Source: an uncultured Faecalibacterium sp.
GTDB lineage: Bacteria; Bacillota; Clostridia; Oscillospirales; Ruminococcaceae
Length of the DNA: 15,375 bases
NCBI GenBank assembly: GCA_900772565.1
Contig: CAAHET010000032.1
Coordinates: 1 to 15,375, forward strand
Reading direction: 5' to 3'
Under the pieces are notes generated by a model. The model searched no databases, was not told the origin of the DNA, and worked only from the letters and a program-made list of their open reading frames with translations. Below, in pieces: positions 1 through 7,195 of the stretch; position 1 is the first letter of the stretch, and each line of letters begins with the position of its first letter. Position numbers and translations under genes: made by a program.

Positions 1-67
1 GCGAGAATCGAACTCACGGCCTCTTGAACCCCATTCAAGCGCGCTACCAAAACTGCGCTACACCCGG
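1..67 (-). tRNA. tRNA-Pro (anticodon GGG), 3' end cut by window edge
   Basis: Read on the minus strand, the sequence folds as a tRNA. A 7-nt 5' acceptor strand CCGGGTG is followed by TA, a D stem GCGC/GCGC, an anticodon stem CTTGA/TCAAG with loop ATGGGGT, and a T arm GTGAG-TTCGATT-CTCGC. The central loop triplet is GGG, which reads CCC/CCU proline codons. The G after the anticodon is the G37 expected in proline tRNAs. The 3' acceptor strand and CCA region lie beyond position 1, so the acceptor pairing cannot be checked. It has its own promoter just upstream and lies downstream of the comF-type gene on the same strand. Confidence 0.93.
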
Positions 68-101
68 ATATCTGTTTGCGTTTATCGCTCACAGCTTGAT
101 T

Positions 102-130
102 AGTATACCCGACTTTGCCCGTTTTGTCAA
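102..130 (-). promoter_or_regulatory. sigma-A promoter of tRNA-Pro
   Basis: On the minus strand a perfect -35 TTGACA (130 to 125) is separated by exactly 17 bases from -10 TATACT (107 to 102). Transcription would start near 95, about 28 nt before the tRNA 5' end. The near-perfect boxes fit a highly expressed stable RNA gene. No clear intrinsic terminator for the preceding comF-type gene is visible between 131 and 217; there is only a short GGGT/ACCC hairpin with no T-run. Read-through from the exporter operon into the tRNA is therefore possible. Confidence 0.85.
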
Positions 131-217
131 GCGCTTTTTCCAAATTTCTTATGCGGTTTTTACATTTTACTGTCCCGGGTTTTACCCACCCGAGAGATGC
201 GCGAAAGAGCGTTATTT

Positions 218-1012
218 TCAAAAATCGCTGTACGCATCTTCTTCATCGTCCTCACGGATCGGGGTGGTATCGTCCGGCGGTGCGCCAAACTCCACCGTGG
301 CAAAGGCCAGCGCGAACACGCTGTCTGCCCCGGCATGAAGCAGCGCCTGCGCGCAGGCGGCAGCCGTTGTGCCGGTAGTGATGACGTCATCCACCAGCAG
401 GATGCGCTTGCCCTCCAGCTGCTGCGGCTGTGCCGCACGGAAAGCACCCGCTACGTTGGCCATGCGCTGTTCCAGCGGCAGACCAGCCTGATGCCGTTTT
501 GCCCGGGTGCGCTCCAGTGCCTGCGGTGCCAGAGGCACCTCCATGGCCTTGGCCAGCGGCAGTGCCATCAGTTCCGGCACGTTGTAGCCGCGCTTTTTGC
601 CGGAGGACGGCACCGGCACGATCAGGTCGTACCCGATGGCTGCCCACGGCACCGGCTGCGGGACCAGCTCGCCGTACTGCACGGTCAGCTCCCCGCCAAA
701 AGCCAGCTGCACCAGACGGTTGCCCATCTCCACGGCGCGCCACGGCTTCCCCTGATACTTTGCGTTCAGGATGCCGCGCCGCACACAGCCGCTGTAACGG
801 TAGGGCGCAGCCGCACCGGCCAGATTGCTGATATAGTGCTGCGCCGGGTCCAGCCGGATGCCGGGCTTGCGGCGCAGCGTTTCCAGCTGCTCTGCGCAGT
901 CCGGGCAATCCCGTACATCCCCCAGCACCCGGCCGCAAAAGGGGCACTCGCGCGGGTAGAGCAGCTGCCGCACCGCCCGCAGCGCCCTGCGCCGGGGGTC
1001 ATAATAGTCCAT
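218..1012 (-). CDS. ComF family phosphoribosyltransferase-like protein
   Basis: A 264-residue ComF-family protein. An N-terminal zinc-finger-like segment has C23-x2-C26 and C36-x2-C39. The C-terminal phosphoribosyltransferase fold shows the PRPP-binding signature ILLVDDVITTGTT at about residues 204-216. A family motif VPVPSSGKKRGYN lies near 132-144. Family members are linked to DNA uptake in naturally competent bacteria, but many non-competent Firmicutes carry one, and the substrate is generally unknown. The tail ends in an acidic stretch (DEEDAYSDF). The start codon overlaps the stop of the SLH gene by one base (TGATG), which implies translational coupling as the last gene of the exporter operon. 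No other competence gene is in the window, so a competence role is not supported by context. Confidence 0.9.
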   Translation of the reverse strand: MDYYDPRRRALRAVRQLLYPRECPFCGRVLGDVRDCPDCAEQLETLRRKPGIRLDPAQHYISNLAGAAAPYRYSGCVRRGILNAKYQGKPWRAVEMGNRLVQLAFGGELTVQYGELVPQPVPWAAIGYDLIVPVPSSGKKRGYNVPELMALPLAKAMEVPLAPQALERTRAKRHQAGLPLEQRMANVAGAFRAAQPQQLEGKRILLVDDVITTGTTAAACAQALLHAGADSVFALAFATVEFGAPPDDTTPIREDDEEDAYSDF

Positions 1013-3165
1013 CAGTCTCTTTTGACTGCCACGATCACCCGCACGCGCTTGCCTGCTGCGCAGCCAAAGTTATCGTACCAGCCGGTCAGGTAGTAGCCCT
1101 CGGAGTTCACCTCAGAGAGCTTGGTGGCATAATACTGCCCCTTGTACCACAGGTACACCTGCATATCGTCAGCCGTCTCGTAGCGGGTACCGTTGCTCAT
1201 CACGGATGCTGCGCCTACCTGATCGATCTTCATAGGCATCAGCTGGATCATGGCCTTTACCGTGCCGTTCACGTTCTGCCGCACTGCCAGACCGCCCGCC
1301 AGCACCGGATACTTGATGGAGGTGGAAAAGCTGGCCTGACTGCCGTTGACGTAGCAGACATAAGTAGCGCCGCCGCCCACAAAGTTGAGGATTATACTCA
1401 TGGGCTGGCCAGTGATGTTGGCCAGCTGCTTGAGACCGATGCTCAGCAGCGAGCCGGAGCTGCTGGTGATGCGGTTCCAGACCGTGCTCAGCAACGAGCC
1501 ATCAATGACGCCCCACAGGATCTCACTAGTGGTAGGCACCAGCACATTGCGCAGATTGTCTGCCACAGTGGTAGTATTGGTGGTACTGCCGGAGCTGGAA
1601 GAGCTATTTCCAGAGGAACCGCTGCTAGAGTCGGAAGCGCTCTCCTCGGAGCCGGAGGAGTCGTTGCCAGTCAAAGTACCCAGAATGGAACTGGCGTTGG
1701 CTGCAAGATTTTTCACATCATCCAGCACACCGTATTTCCACAGGTCACCCGTAACATCGTTCAGGATCAAGCGGTCAATCTGCCCCTGCTCATTCAGCGT
1801 ATAGTAGCGTACCGTCAGGGCATTCAACTTTGTCCCCGCTATTCGGCTGGGACGAACCGTCCCAGCCAACCCCTCCGATGTCGTATCCAGAATTTGTACG
1901 TCATCGGCCAGAGCATAGTTCCCCAGCGCGGTGGCGGTATCGTTGATGGTGCCGCTGACCGATTTTGACTCGATGGCGGTCACCTGCTCTCCTTCGGGGG
2001 TCACGCTGATCTCCACCAGCCAGCCGGTGGGGTAGTTCAGGCTTTTGTCGATGTTCACGGTGCGGGTGATGCCGTCGGTGCACATCACCGAGATCTTTTG
2101 CAGCACGTCTGCGCCGTTATCCTCTACAAGGCTGCGGGTGGCGGTCTGCACCACGCCGTAGAACACGCTGTCGGCTTCCTCGCCGGTGATCACATCGGCC
2201 ACCTCGTTGTCCATGCCCAGCAGCAGGGTGACCACTTCACCCACGCCGCCGCCATTCAGGGAGGAGATCTTGGACGCCACCGCAGAACTGCCCAAACTGT
2301 AAGTGCTGCCTGCCACGGTCAGTGCCGTGGGTGCGCTGGCACTGGGCGACACTGCCGTAATGCGGCCTGCGGCACGACGGGTGTAGATCCACACCGTCTG
2401 CAGGCTTTCGCTGTAATAGTACACATCGTACTTGTTCAGCTCCGCCGAGGCCGAGGTCTTATCGTTCCGGTACACGCTTACCGGCGTAAAGGGCAGCTGG
2501 GTACCCTCTGCAGCCACAAAGGGGCCCTTGCGGCTCTTGAGCAGAACGGTAGATGCATCCACCTGACCATTGGACACCGTAAAGCCCAGCGAGCTGCCGT
2601 AGGCGCTGCCGCTAGCGGTGTTGGCGCGCAGGGCGTTGTACAGCAGCAGAGTGCACTGCTCATAGGTCATGACCTGTCCCTGTGTGCAGGTCAGCTGATC
2701 CCGCAGGCCGATCTGCTGCGCCTTGTTCAGCTGTGCCTGCGGGAAGGAACCAGTCAGATCGGTAGTCTTATAGCTCAGCAGCTTCAGCACTGCTGCGCAG
2801 GCTTCCTCCAGTGTAACGGTGTTGTCCGGGCGGAAAGAGCCATCGGTGTAACCGTTCATCCAGCCCTGCTGCACCGCAATACGGATATAGGGTGCCCATT
2901 CAGAGCTGCTTGGTACATCCCGGTACAGGGTGCCCACTGTGCCCTGAGAGTCCACACTCTCCCGATAGGTAGAAAAGGACACCAGCATTTTGGCAAAAGC
3001 GCCACGGGTAATGTTGGCGCCAAGTTCCTGACCGGTGGGCACAGCGCCCAGAGTAATAGCTGTCTGCAAGGCTGTGTTGTTGATGCTGGCCGCCGAGACC
3101 GGCATCACCAGCACCGACACCGCAATGCTGACCGCCAGCAGAAATGCGAGAATCCGTTTTTTCAT
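1012..3165 (-). CDS. secreted SLH-domain surface protein
   Basis: A 717-residue exported protein. I chose the ATG at 3165 because it opens a classical signal peptide (MKKRILAFLLAVS..., cleavage near residue 26, VSA-A) and has an AGAGG site 8 nt upstream. The longer frame from 3228 would precede the signal with charged residues. S-layer homology repeats follow: an ITRGAFAKML half-motif at 52-61, a full repeat at about 81-130 (WAPYIRIAVQQGWMNGYTDG, then FRPDNTVT), and a weaker one at about 141-179. SLH repeats usually bind pyruvylated or other secondary wall polymers. The rest is unrecognised and beta-rich, interrupted by a Ser/Gly/Thr linker at about 501-534 and ending in a globular ~180-residue domain. 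It sits 40 nt after the ABC permease, so a wall-anchored accessory or client of the exporter is a reasonable inference. Confidence 0.85.
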   Translation of the reverse strand: MKKRILAFLLAVSIAVSVLVMPVSAASINNTALQTAITLGAVPTGQELGANITRGAFAKMLVSFSTYRESVDSQGTVGTLYRDVPSSSEWAPYIRIAVQQGWMNGYTDGSFRPDNTVTLEEACAAVLKLLSYKTTDLTGSFPQAQLNKAQQIGLRDQLTCTQGQVMTYEQCTLLLYNALRANTASGSAYGSSLGFTVSNGQVDASTVLLKSRKGPFVAAEGTQLPFTPVSVYRNDKTSASAELNKYDVYYYSESLQTVWIYTRRAAGRITAVSPSASAPTALTVAGSTYSLGSSAVASKISSLNGGGVGEVVTLLLGMDNEVADVITGEEADSVFYGVVQTATRSLVEDNGADVLQKISVMCTDGITRTVNIDKSLNYPTGWLVEISVTPEGEQVTAIESKSVSGTINDTATALGNYALADDVQILDTTSEGLAGTVRPSRIAGTKLNALTVRYYTLNEQGQIDRLILNDVTGDLWKYGVLDDVKNLAANASSILGTLTGNDSSGSEESASDSSSGSSGNSSSSSGSTTNTTTVADNLRNVLVPTTSEILWGVIDGSLLSTVWNRITSSSGSLLSIGLKQLANITGQPMSIILNFVGGGATYVCYVNGSQASFSTSIKYPVLAGGLAVRQNVNGTVKAMIQLMPMKIDQVGAASVMSNGTRYETADDMQVYLWYKGQYYATKLSEVNSEGYYLTGWYDNFGCAAGKRVRVIVAVKRD

Positions 3166-3205
3166 TGGTCGTACCTCTTGTTCTTTGTTTATCACGCCGC
3201 CGCGA

Positions 3206-4417
3206 TCAATCGTAGCGCAATGCTTCAATGGGGTTCAGCCGGGCTGCGCGCCGTGCCGGCAGATAACCGAACAACACGCCGATGCCCACCGAGATGCCAA
3301 AGGCCACCACAATGGAGTTGAGGGAGGGGCTTACCGTAACGGTGGTATCCGTTATAAACATGGGCAGCACCTTGTTCGCCACCATGGACACCACATAGCC
3401 CAGCGCAATGCCTAAAACGCCGCCCAGCGCAGAGGTGGTGGCTGCTTCCACCACGAACTGTGCCAGAATGGTACGCTCTTTCGCGCCCAGCGCCTTGCGG
3501 ATGCCGATTTCTCGAGTGCGCTCGGTCACCGACACCAGCATGATATTCATAATGCCGATGCCTCCCACCAGCAGCGAGATGCTGGCAATGCCGGTAAGCA
3601 CCACGATGACCATGTTGATCATCTTATTCATTTCCTCCAGCCATTCGCTGGCGCTGTACACATAGTAGCCGTTTTCCGTCTGGAGGATCGCCTGCAGTTC
3701 CTCCTCTATTGTGGCCTTGGTTTCGTTGGCAAAACTTTCATCCGCCATGATAGCCGTGTAGTTGCTCACTGAGCTCTGGCTGGAAAGCCGCATCACAGTG
3801 GTGTAGGGCAGATAAACACAGTCGTCGTCACTGCCCTGCTGCATAGACGGATCACTGACCTTGGCGGCCAGTACGCCCACGATGCGGAACTTATTGGCAC
3901 CGATCTTGAGGGTCTGTCCAACGCCGTTGCCGCCAAAGGCCACCCGGTTAAGGTAATCGCCAATGATGCAGACCTGCTTATGGTCCTGCATATCCATGTA
4001 CTGCAGGCCGCGTCCCTGTGCAAGCTGGTAGTTCTTCATTTCAGTGTAGTTCTCGTCCACACCGCTCACGTTGGACCAGCGGTAGCTGGTGGTACCGATC
4101 TTCAGCGTGCCACTGGCATTGCCGCTGAACTCGATCTGGGGCGACACCGCCTTGATCAGGTCTGAATGCCGCTGACAGATATCGTACATATCGTCTATCG
4201 GCACGGTGCGGGAGCCATAGCCCCACACCTGAATGCTCAGGGTGTTGGTGCCCAGTGAGGAAAAACTGTCCCGCATACTTTTGGTCATACCGTTGCCCAG
4301 ACCCACGATGACGATGACCGCCATCACGCCGATAATGATGCCCAGCATGGTCAGAAAGGTGCGCAGCTTGTTACTCCACACGTTCTGGATCGCCTGCCGG
4401 AAGGTTTCAAAGATCAT
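3206..4417 (-). CDS. MacB/YknZ-type ABC transporter permease (FtsX fold)
   Basis: A 403-residue permease of the MacB/FtsX mechanotransmission type. The first membrane segment is at about 19-40 (FLTMLGIIIGVMAVIVIVGL). A large extracytoplasmic domain (about 45-262) follows, then three membrane segments at about 267-295, 321-346 and 366-386. The conserved cytoplasmic coupling region TEREIGIRKALGAK-like (TERTREIGIRKALGAKERTIL) follows segment 2. The ending ARLNPIEALRYD is typical of the family. Its ATG overlaps the ATPase stop by four bases (ATGA) and AGGAGG lies 7 nt upstream, so the two are translationally coupled. In Gram-positive bacteria such permeases pair with an adaptor and ATPase (YknXYZ) to export or resist peptides. 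The cargo here cannot be told from sequence. Confidence 0.93.
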   Translation of the reverse strand: MIFETFRQAIQNVWSNKLRTFLTMLGIIIGVMAVIVIVGLGNGMTKSMRDSFSSLGTNTLSIQVWGYGSRTVPIDDMYDICQRHSDLIKAVSPQIEFSGNASGTLKIGTTSYRWSNVSGVDENYTEMKNYQLAQGRGLQYMDMQDHKQVCIIGDYLNRVAFGGNGVGQTLKIGANKFRIVGVLAAKVSDPSMQQGSDDDCVYLPYTTVMRLSSQSSVSNYTAIMADESFANETKATIEEELQAILQTENGYYVYSASEWLEEMNKMINMVIVVLTGIASISLLVGGIGIMNIMLVSVTERTREIGIRKALGAKERTILAQFVVEAATTSALGGVLGIALGYVVSMVANKVLPMFITDTTVTVSPSLNSIVVAFGISVGIGVLFGYLPARRAARLNPIEALRYD

Positions 4418-5163
4418 GTCTGTTCCTCCTTTTCCGGCGTTTCGGGCAGCAGAGTAGGCTGCACCATAGCCTCCGGTGCATGGGAATCGCCGTCATACAC
4501 CACCTGACCGTCCTCCAGCCGAATGATGCGGTCGGCCTGCACTGCAATAGAGTTGTCGTGGGTGATCAGCACCACGGTATGTCCCTGCTGGTGCAGCTGC
4601 TGCAAAAGCCCCAGCACCTCGCGGCCGGTATGCGAGTCCAAAGCGCCGGTGGGTTCGTCAGCCAAGATAACCGGCGGATTGCGCACCAGTGCCCGTGCAA
4701 TGGACACACGCTGCTGTTGACCGCCAGAAAGCTGGTTGGGGCGGTTTTTCAGTTTGTCGCCAAGCCCCACCTGCTCCAGTACTTCCCGGGCGCGGACGTG
4801 GCGCTCGGCGCGGGAGATGCCCGCATACACCAGCGGCACCTCCACGTTTTCCATCAGGTTCAGTCTGGGCAGCAGATTGTATTGCTGGAAGATAAAGCCC
4901 AGCATCTCGTTGCGGACAGCGGCCAGTTCGTTGCGGTTCATCTTACCTACATCCCGTCCGTTGAGCCGGTAAGTGCCGTGGGTGGGTACATCCAGACAGC
5001 CGATGATGTTCATGCAGGTGGATTTACCCGAACCGGACTGGCCCACGATGGCCACGAACTCGCCTTTTTCGATTTTCATGGTGATGTGGTCCGCAGCCTT
5101 TACCGTGGTATCACCCATCTGGTAGTACTTGCACACCGCATCAAACTCGATCAGAGCGCTCAT
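4414..5163 (-). CDS. ABC transporter ATP-binding protein (MacB/LolD/YknY type)
   Basis: A 249-residue nucleotide-binding subunit. It shows Walker A GQSGSGKST (41-49), Q-loop Q93 in FQQYNLLPRL, the ABC signature LSGGQQQR (145-152), Walker B VILADEPTGALD (165-176) and the switch histidine in THD (H202). FQQYNLLPRLN and DEPTGALDS are characteristic of the lipoprotein/macrolide-export ATPase subfamily. The start at 5163 has AGGAGG five bases upstream, inside the 14-nt gap after the adaptor. An ATG at 5167 is out of frame. Residues after about 228 are a short acidic and proline-containing tail (ETPEKEEQT) that runs over the permease ribosome site. It energises the permease encoded by the next gene. 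Confidence 0.95.
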   Translation of the reverse strand: MSALIEFDAVCKYYQMGDTTVKAADHITMKIEKGEFVAIVGQSGSGKSTCMNIIGCLDVPTHGTYRLNGRDVGKMNRNELAAVRNEMLGFIFQQYNLLPRLNLMENVEVPLVYAGISRAERHVRAREVLEQVGLGDKLKNRPNQLSGGQQQRVSIARALVRNPPVILADEPTGALDSHTGREVLGLLQQLHQQGHTVVLITHDNSIAVQADRIIRLEDGQVVYDGDSHAPEAMVQPTLLPETPEKEEQT

Positions 5164-5177
5164 TCATTCCTCCTGCG

Positions 5178-6977
5178 TCAATCCACCACGACTGCACCGG
5201 CCTCGGCGGGGTCGATCCCCTCTGCGGGCTCCTCGCCGTCTGCTGCGGGCTCTTCGCCGTTTTCCGTCTCCTCCGGCAGCACTTCCTCGCCGCCCTCGGC
5301 AAGGTCTGCGGCGTTTTCGGTGTCACCGGTCACTTCGCCTTCGGTGTCGTCATAGCCGCCGGAGCCGTAGTCGTAGTAGTTGTCGCCGCTCACGGAGCTG
5401 GGGTCATAGGCAATGGTATCGCTCTCGGACAGGCCGCTGGTCACCTGCGTATAGTTATCATCGCTGACACCGGTCTTGACCTTGACGTACACATAGCCTT
5501 CCGGTGCATTCATGGAGTCATCGGCGTTGGCAGCGCTTGGCGAATCCTGCCGCACCAGCACATAGTTGCCCCGCACGATAGCAGCATTGGGCACTGTCAG
5601 TGCATTCTTAGCCTGCGCCACTACGATCTCAGCGTTGGCGTTCATGCCCGGGCGCAGACCATCGATCTCGTCGATGCGCACCGTCACCGGGTATGTGGTG
5701 GTGCCGCCGCTGGTATCGCCTTTCATAGACACACGGGTAACCACGCCCTCATAGGTCTTATCCTTCACGGCATCTGCTGTCACCTGCACGGACTGTCCCA
5801 CCTTCAGGCTGCTGACCTGCAGTTCGTCCACATTGATGGTCATTTCCAGATAGCTCAGGTCGTAGATGGTGCACAGGTCGCTGCCGCTGCTCAAAGCATC
5901 GCCCACCTTGGCATTCTTCTCAATGATGGTGCCGCTGATGGGGGAAGTGATGGTGTAGTTGTTCATGGCGTCCTGCATATTCTGCATGGACAGTTCTGCA
6001 CCGCGCAGCGTCTCGGAGGCAGACTGAATAGACTCGGTCAGGTCCTCACCGCTGAGGGTCAGGATGATGTCATCCTTGTTCACACTGCCGCCCTCCCGCA
6101 CATTGATCGCGGTTACAGTACCAGCAGACAGCGTGGTCAGGGTGCGCTCGGCCTGATACTGGAAGTTTGCCGCAGCAATGGAACTTACTCCATTCACCGT
6201 GGCTGTTGCAGCCTGTGCCGTGGTCAGACCACCCGCATTGAACACCGAAAGGGTCACAGTACGGGTAAGCAGGTTGCCGGTACTCAAGGCATCTGTACCA
6301 GTCACAGCGGTAATGGTGCCGGGCAGCACCTCAAAGGTACCGTCCAGCGTCACTGCGGCAGTCTGCCCCACCGAGAAGTTGGCAGCATCCGCAGCGGGGA
6401 ATTCCAGCACCAGATTCATCTTGGAGCTGTCCCGCACCACGGCCACCTCCTGACCGCTCTTTACCTCATCGCCCTTGTTCACCTTCAGGCTGCTGACAAC
6501 GCCAGCCACCTCGGCGCGGACATACTGGCGATCAACGGTTTTATCATAGCTGCGCTGTGCCTGCTGCAGTGTAATGGCAGCCTGCTCCACCTTTGTGGTG
6601 GCATCGGAGGAATCCACCGTGTACAGCACAGTACCCTCCTCTACGATGTCGCCTTCCTCAAAGCTGCCGGTCAACACCTTGCCGGCTACCAGCGATTTGA
6701 CGCTATAAGTATTGGCAGGCTTCAGCGTACCGGTGCCGCTGAGCGTATTGGAAACATCCCGGGTCTCAGGTACTGTTTCCGTATAGGCAGTATCCACGTT
6801 GGCGGGCTTTGCACTTTTCGGCTTCAGCAGCCACCAGCCACCAACCAGCACCACGATAGCCGCTGGCACCAGCCACTTCCAGTTCTTTTTTGCAAACGCC
6901 GCCGCGCCGCCTTTTTTCGGTGCAGTTGCTGTGCCCTGCTGTGGGTCGGCGGGCTGTTTGTTCTTATTCCAGATCAT
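5178..6977 (-). CDS. membrane-fusion (HlyD/MacA-like) adaptor subunit with duplicated core
   Basis: A 599-residue adaptor, longer than the usual 350-450. A short basic cytoplasmic stretch precedes one membrane anchor (about 35-52, WLVPAAIVVLVGGWWLL). Two similar modules follow. Module 1 (about 97-262) has a lipoyl half AGKVLTGSFEEGDIVEEG, a short helical stretch, a second lipoyl half AGVVSSLKVNKGDEVKSG and a beta-barrel segment VGQTAAVTLDG. Module 2 (about 284-453) repeats this order: AGTVTAINVREGGSVNKDD, helices, SGTIIEKNAKVGDALSSG, VGQSVQVTADA, then LRPGMNANAEIVV. Residues from about 534 form an Asp/Glu/Gly-rich acidic tail. The start has AGGAGG ten bases upstream. It is the first gene of the operon and should link the ABC pump to the wall space. 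The helical hairpins look too short to reach an outer-membrane channel, as expected without one. Confidence 0.92.
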   Translation of the reverse strand: MIWNKNKQPADPQQGTATAPKKGGAAAFAKKNWKWLVPAAIVVLVGGWWLLKPKSAKPANVDTAYTETVPETRDVSNTLSGTGTLKPANTYSVKSLVAGKVLTGSFEEGDIVEEGTVLYTVDSSDATTKVEQAAITLQQAQRSYDKTVDRQYVRAEVAGVVSSLKVNKGDEVKSGQEVAVVRDSSKMNLVLEFPAADAANFSVGQTAAVTLDGTFEVLPGTITAVTGTDALSTGNLLTRTVTLSVFNAGGLTTAQAATATVNGVSSIAAANFQYQAERTLTTLSAGTVTAINVREGGSVNKDDIILTLSGEDLTESIQSASETLRGAELSMQNMQDAMNNYTITSPISGTIIEKNAKVGDALSSGSDLCTIYDLSYLEMTINVDELQVSSLKVGQSVQVTADAVKDKTYEGVVTRVSMKGDTSGGTTTYPVTVRIDEIDGLRPGMNANAEIVVAQAKNALTVPNAAIVRGNYVLVRQDSPSAANADDSMNAPEGYVYVKVKTGVSDDNYTQVTSGLSESDTIAYDPSSVSGDNYYDYGSGGYDDTEGEVTGDTENAADLAEGGEEVLPEETENGEEPAADGEEPAEGIDPAEAGAVVVD

Positions 6978-7053
6978 TCTTGCCGTTCCTCCTAGGTTCT
7001 TTTATGACAAGGCGCTTTTTTTGTAAAAACGCCCATCAGAAACTCATATTTGT

Positions 7054-7082
7054 AGTGTAGCGCATTTTGCCCCGATAAACAA
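7054..7082 (-). promoter_or_regulatory. sigma-A promoter of the exporter operon
   Basis: On the minus strand, -35 TTGTTT (7082 to 7077) and -10 TACACT (7059 to 7054) are 17 bases apart. The predicted start near 7047 leaves a ~70-nt leader. Within the leader, 7011-7033 can form a hairpin with GC ends and an A/T-rich centre (GGCG-TTTTT against AAAAA-GCGCC). It has no T-run outside the stem, so it is not an obvious terminator. This is the only strong promoter found ahead of the five-gene run. Confidence 0.65.
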
Positions 7083-7134
7083 GCGTCCATTTTTCGTTTC
7101 ACGCCATTTCCACAAAGTTTCAGACTTTTTTAAC

Positions 7135-7169
7135 AAAAAAGCTGCTGCACAAAAACGCTGTGCAGCAGC
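7135..7169 (-). terminator. intrinsic terminator of the hydrogenase gene
   Basis: On the minus strand a perfect 10-bp stem GCTGCTGCAC/GTGCAGCAGC (7169-7160 with 7150-7141) encloses a 9-nt loop. It is followed at once by six T residues (7140-7135). It begins 27 nt after the hydrogenase stop codon and separates that gene from the exporter operon promoter. Confidence 0.92.
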
Positions 7170-7195
7170 CTCTTGGGTGGTCAGGTTATAGCAGC

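Noticed and set aside
131..217. Terminator between the ComF-family gene and the tRNA
   Set aside because: Only a GGGT/ACCC mini-hairpin without a T-run is visible, too weak to call.
218..1012. A natural-competence locus
   Set aside because: Only the ComF-family gene is present; no uptake pilus, ComEA/EC or DprA gene is in the window, and the family is widespread without competence.
197..1093. Long plus-strand frame opposite the ComF-family gene
   Set aside because: Low-complexity His/Gln/Arg/Ala-rich translation with no domain, antisense to a gene with clear motifs; typical of high-GC shadow frames.
7011..7033. Hairpin with A/T centre in the exporter leader as an attenuator
   Set aside because: The T-run lies inside the stem rather than after it on either strand, and no alternative pairing partner was seen.
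7131..7140. TTGTTAA on the minus strand as a Rex operator half-site
   Set aside because: The second half-site is absent at the expected spacing, and the sequence is part of the hydrogenase terminator T-run.
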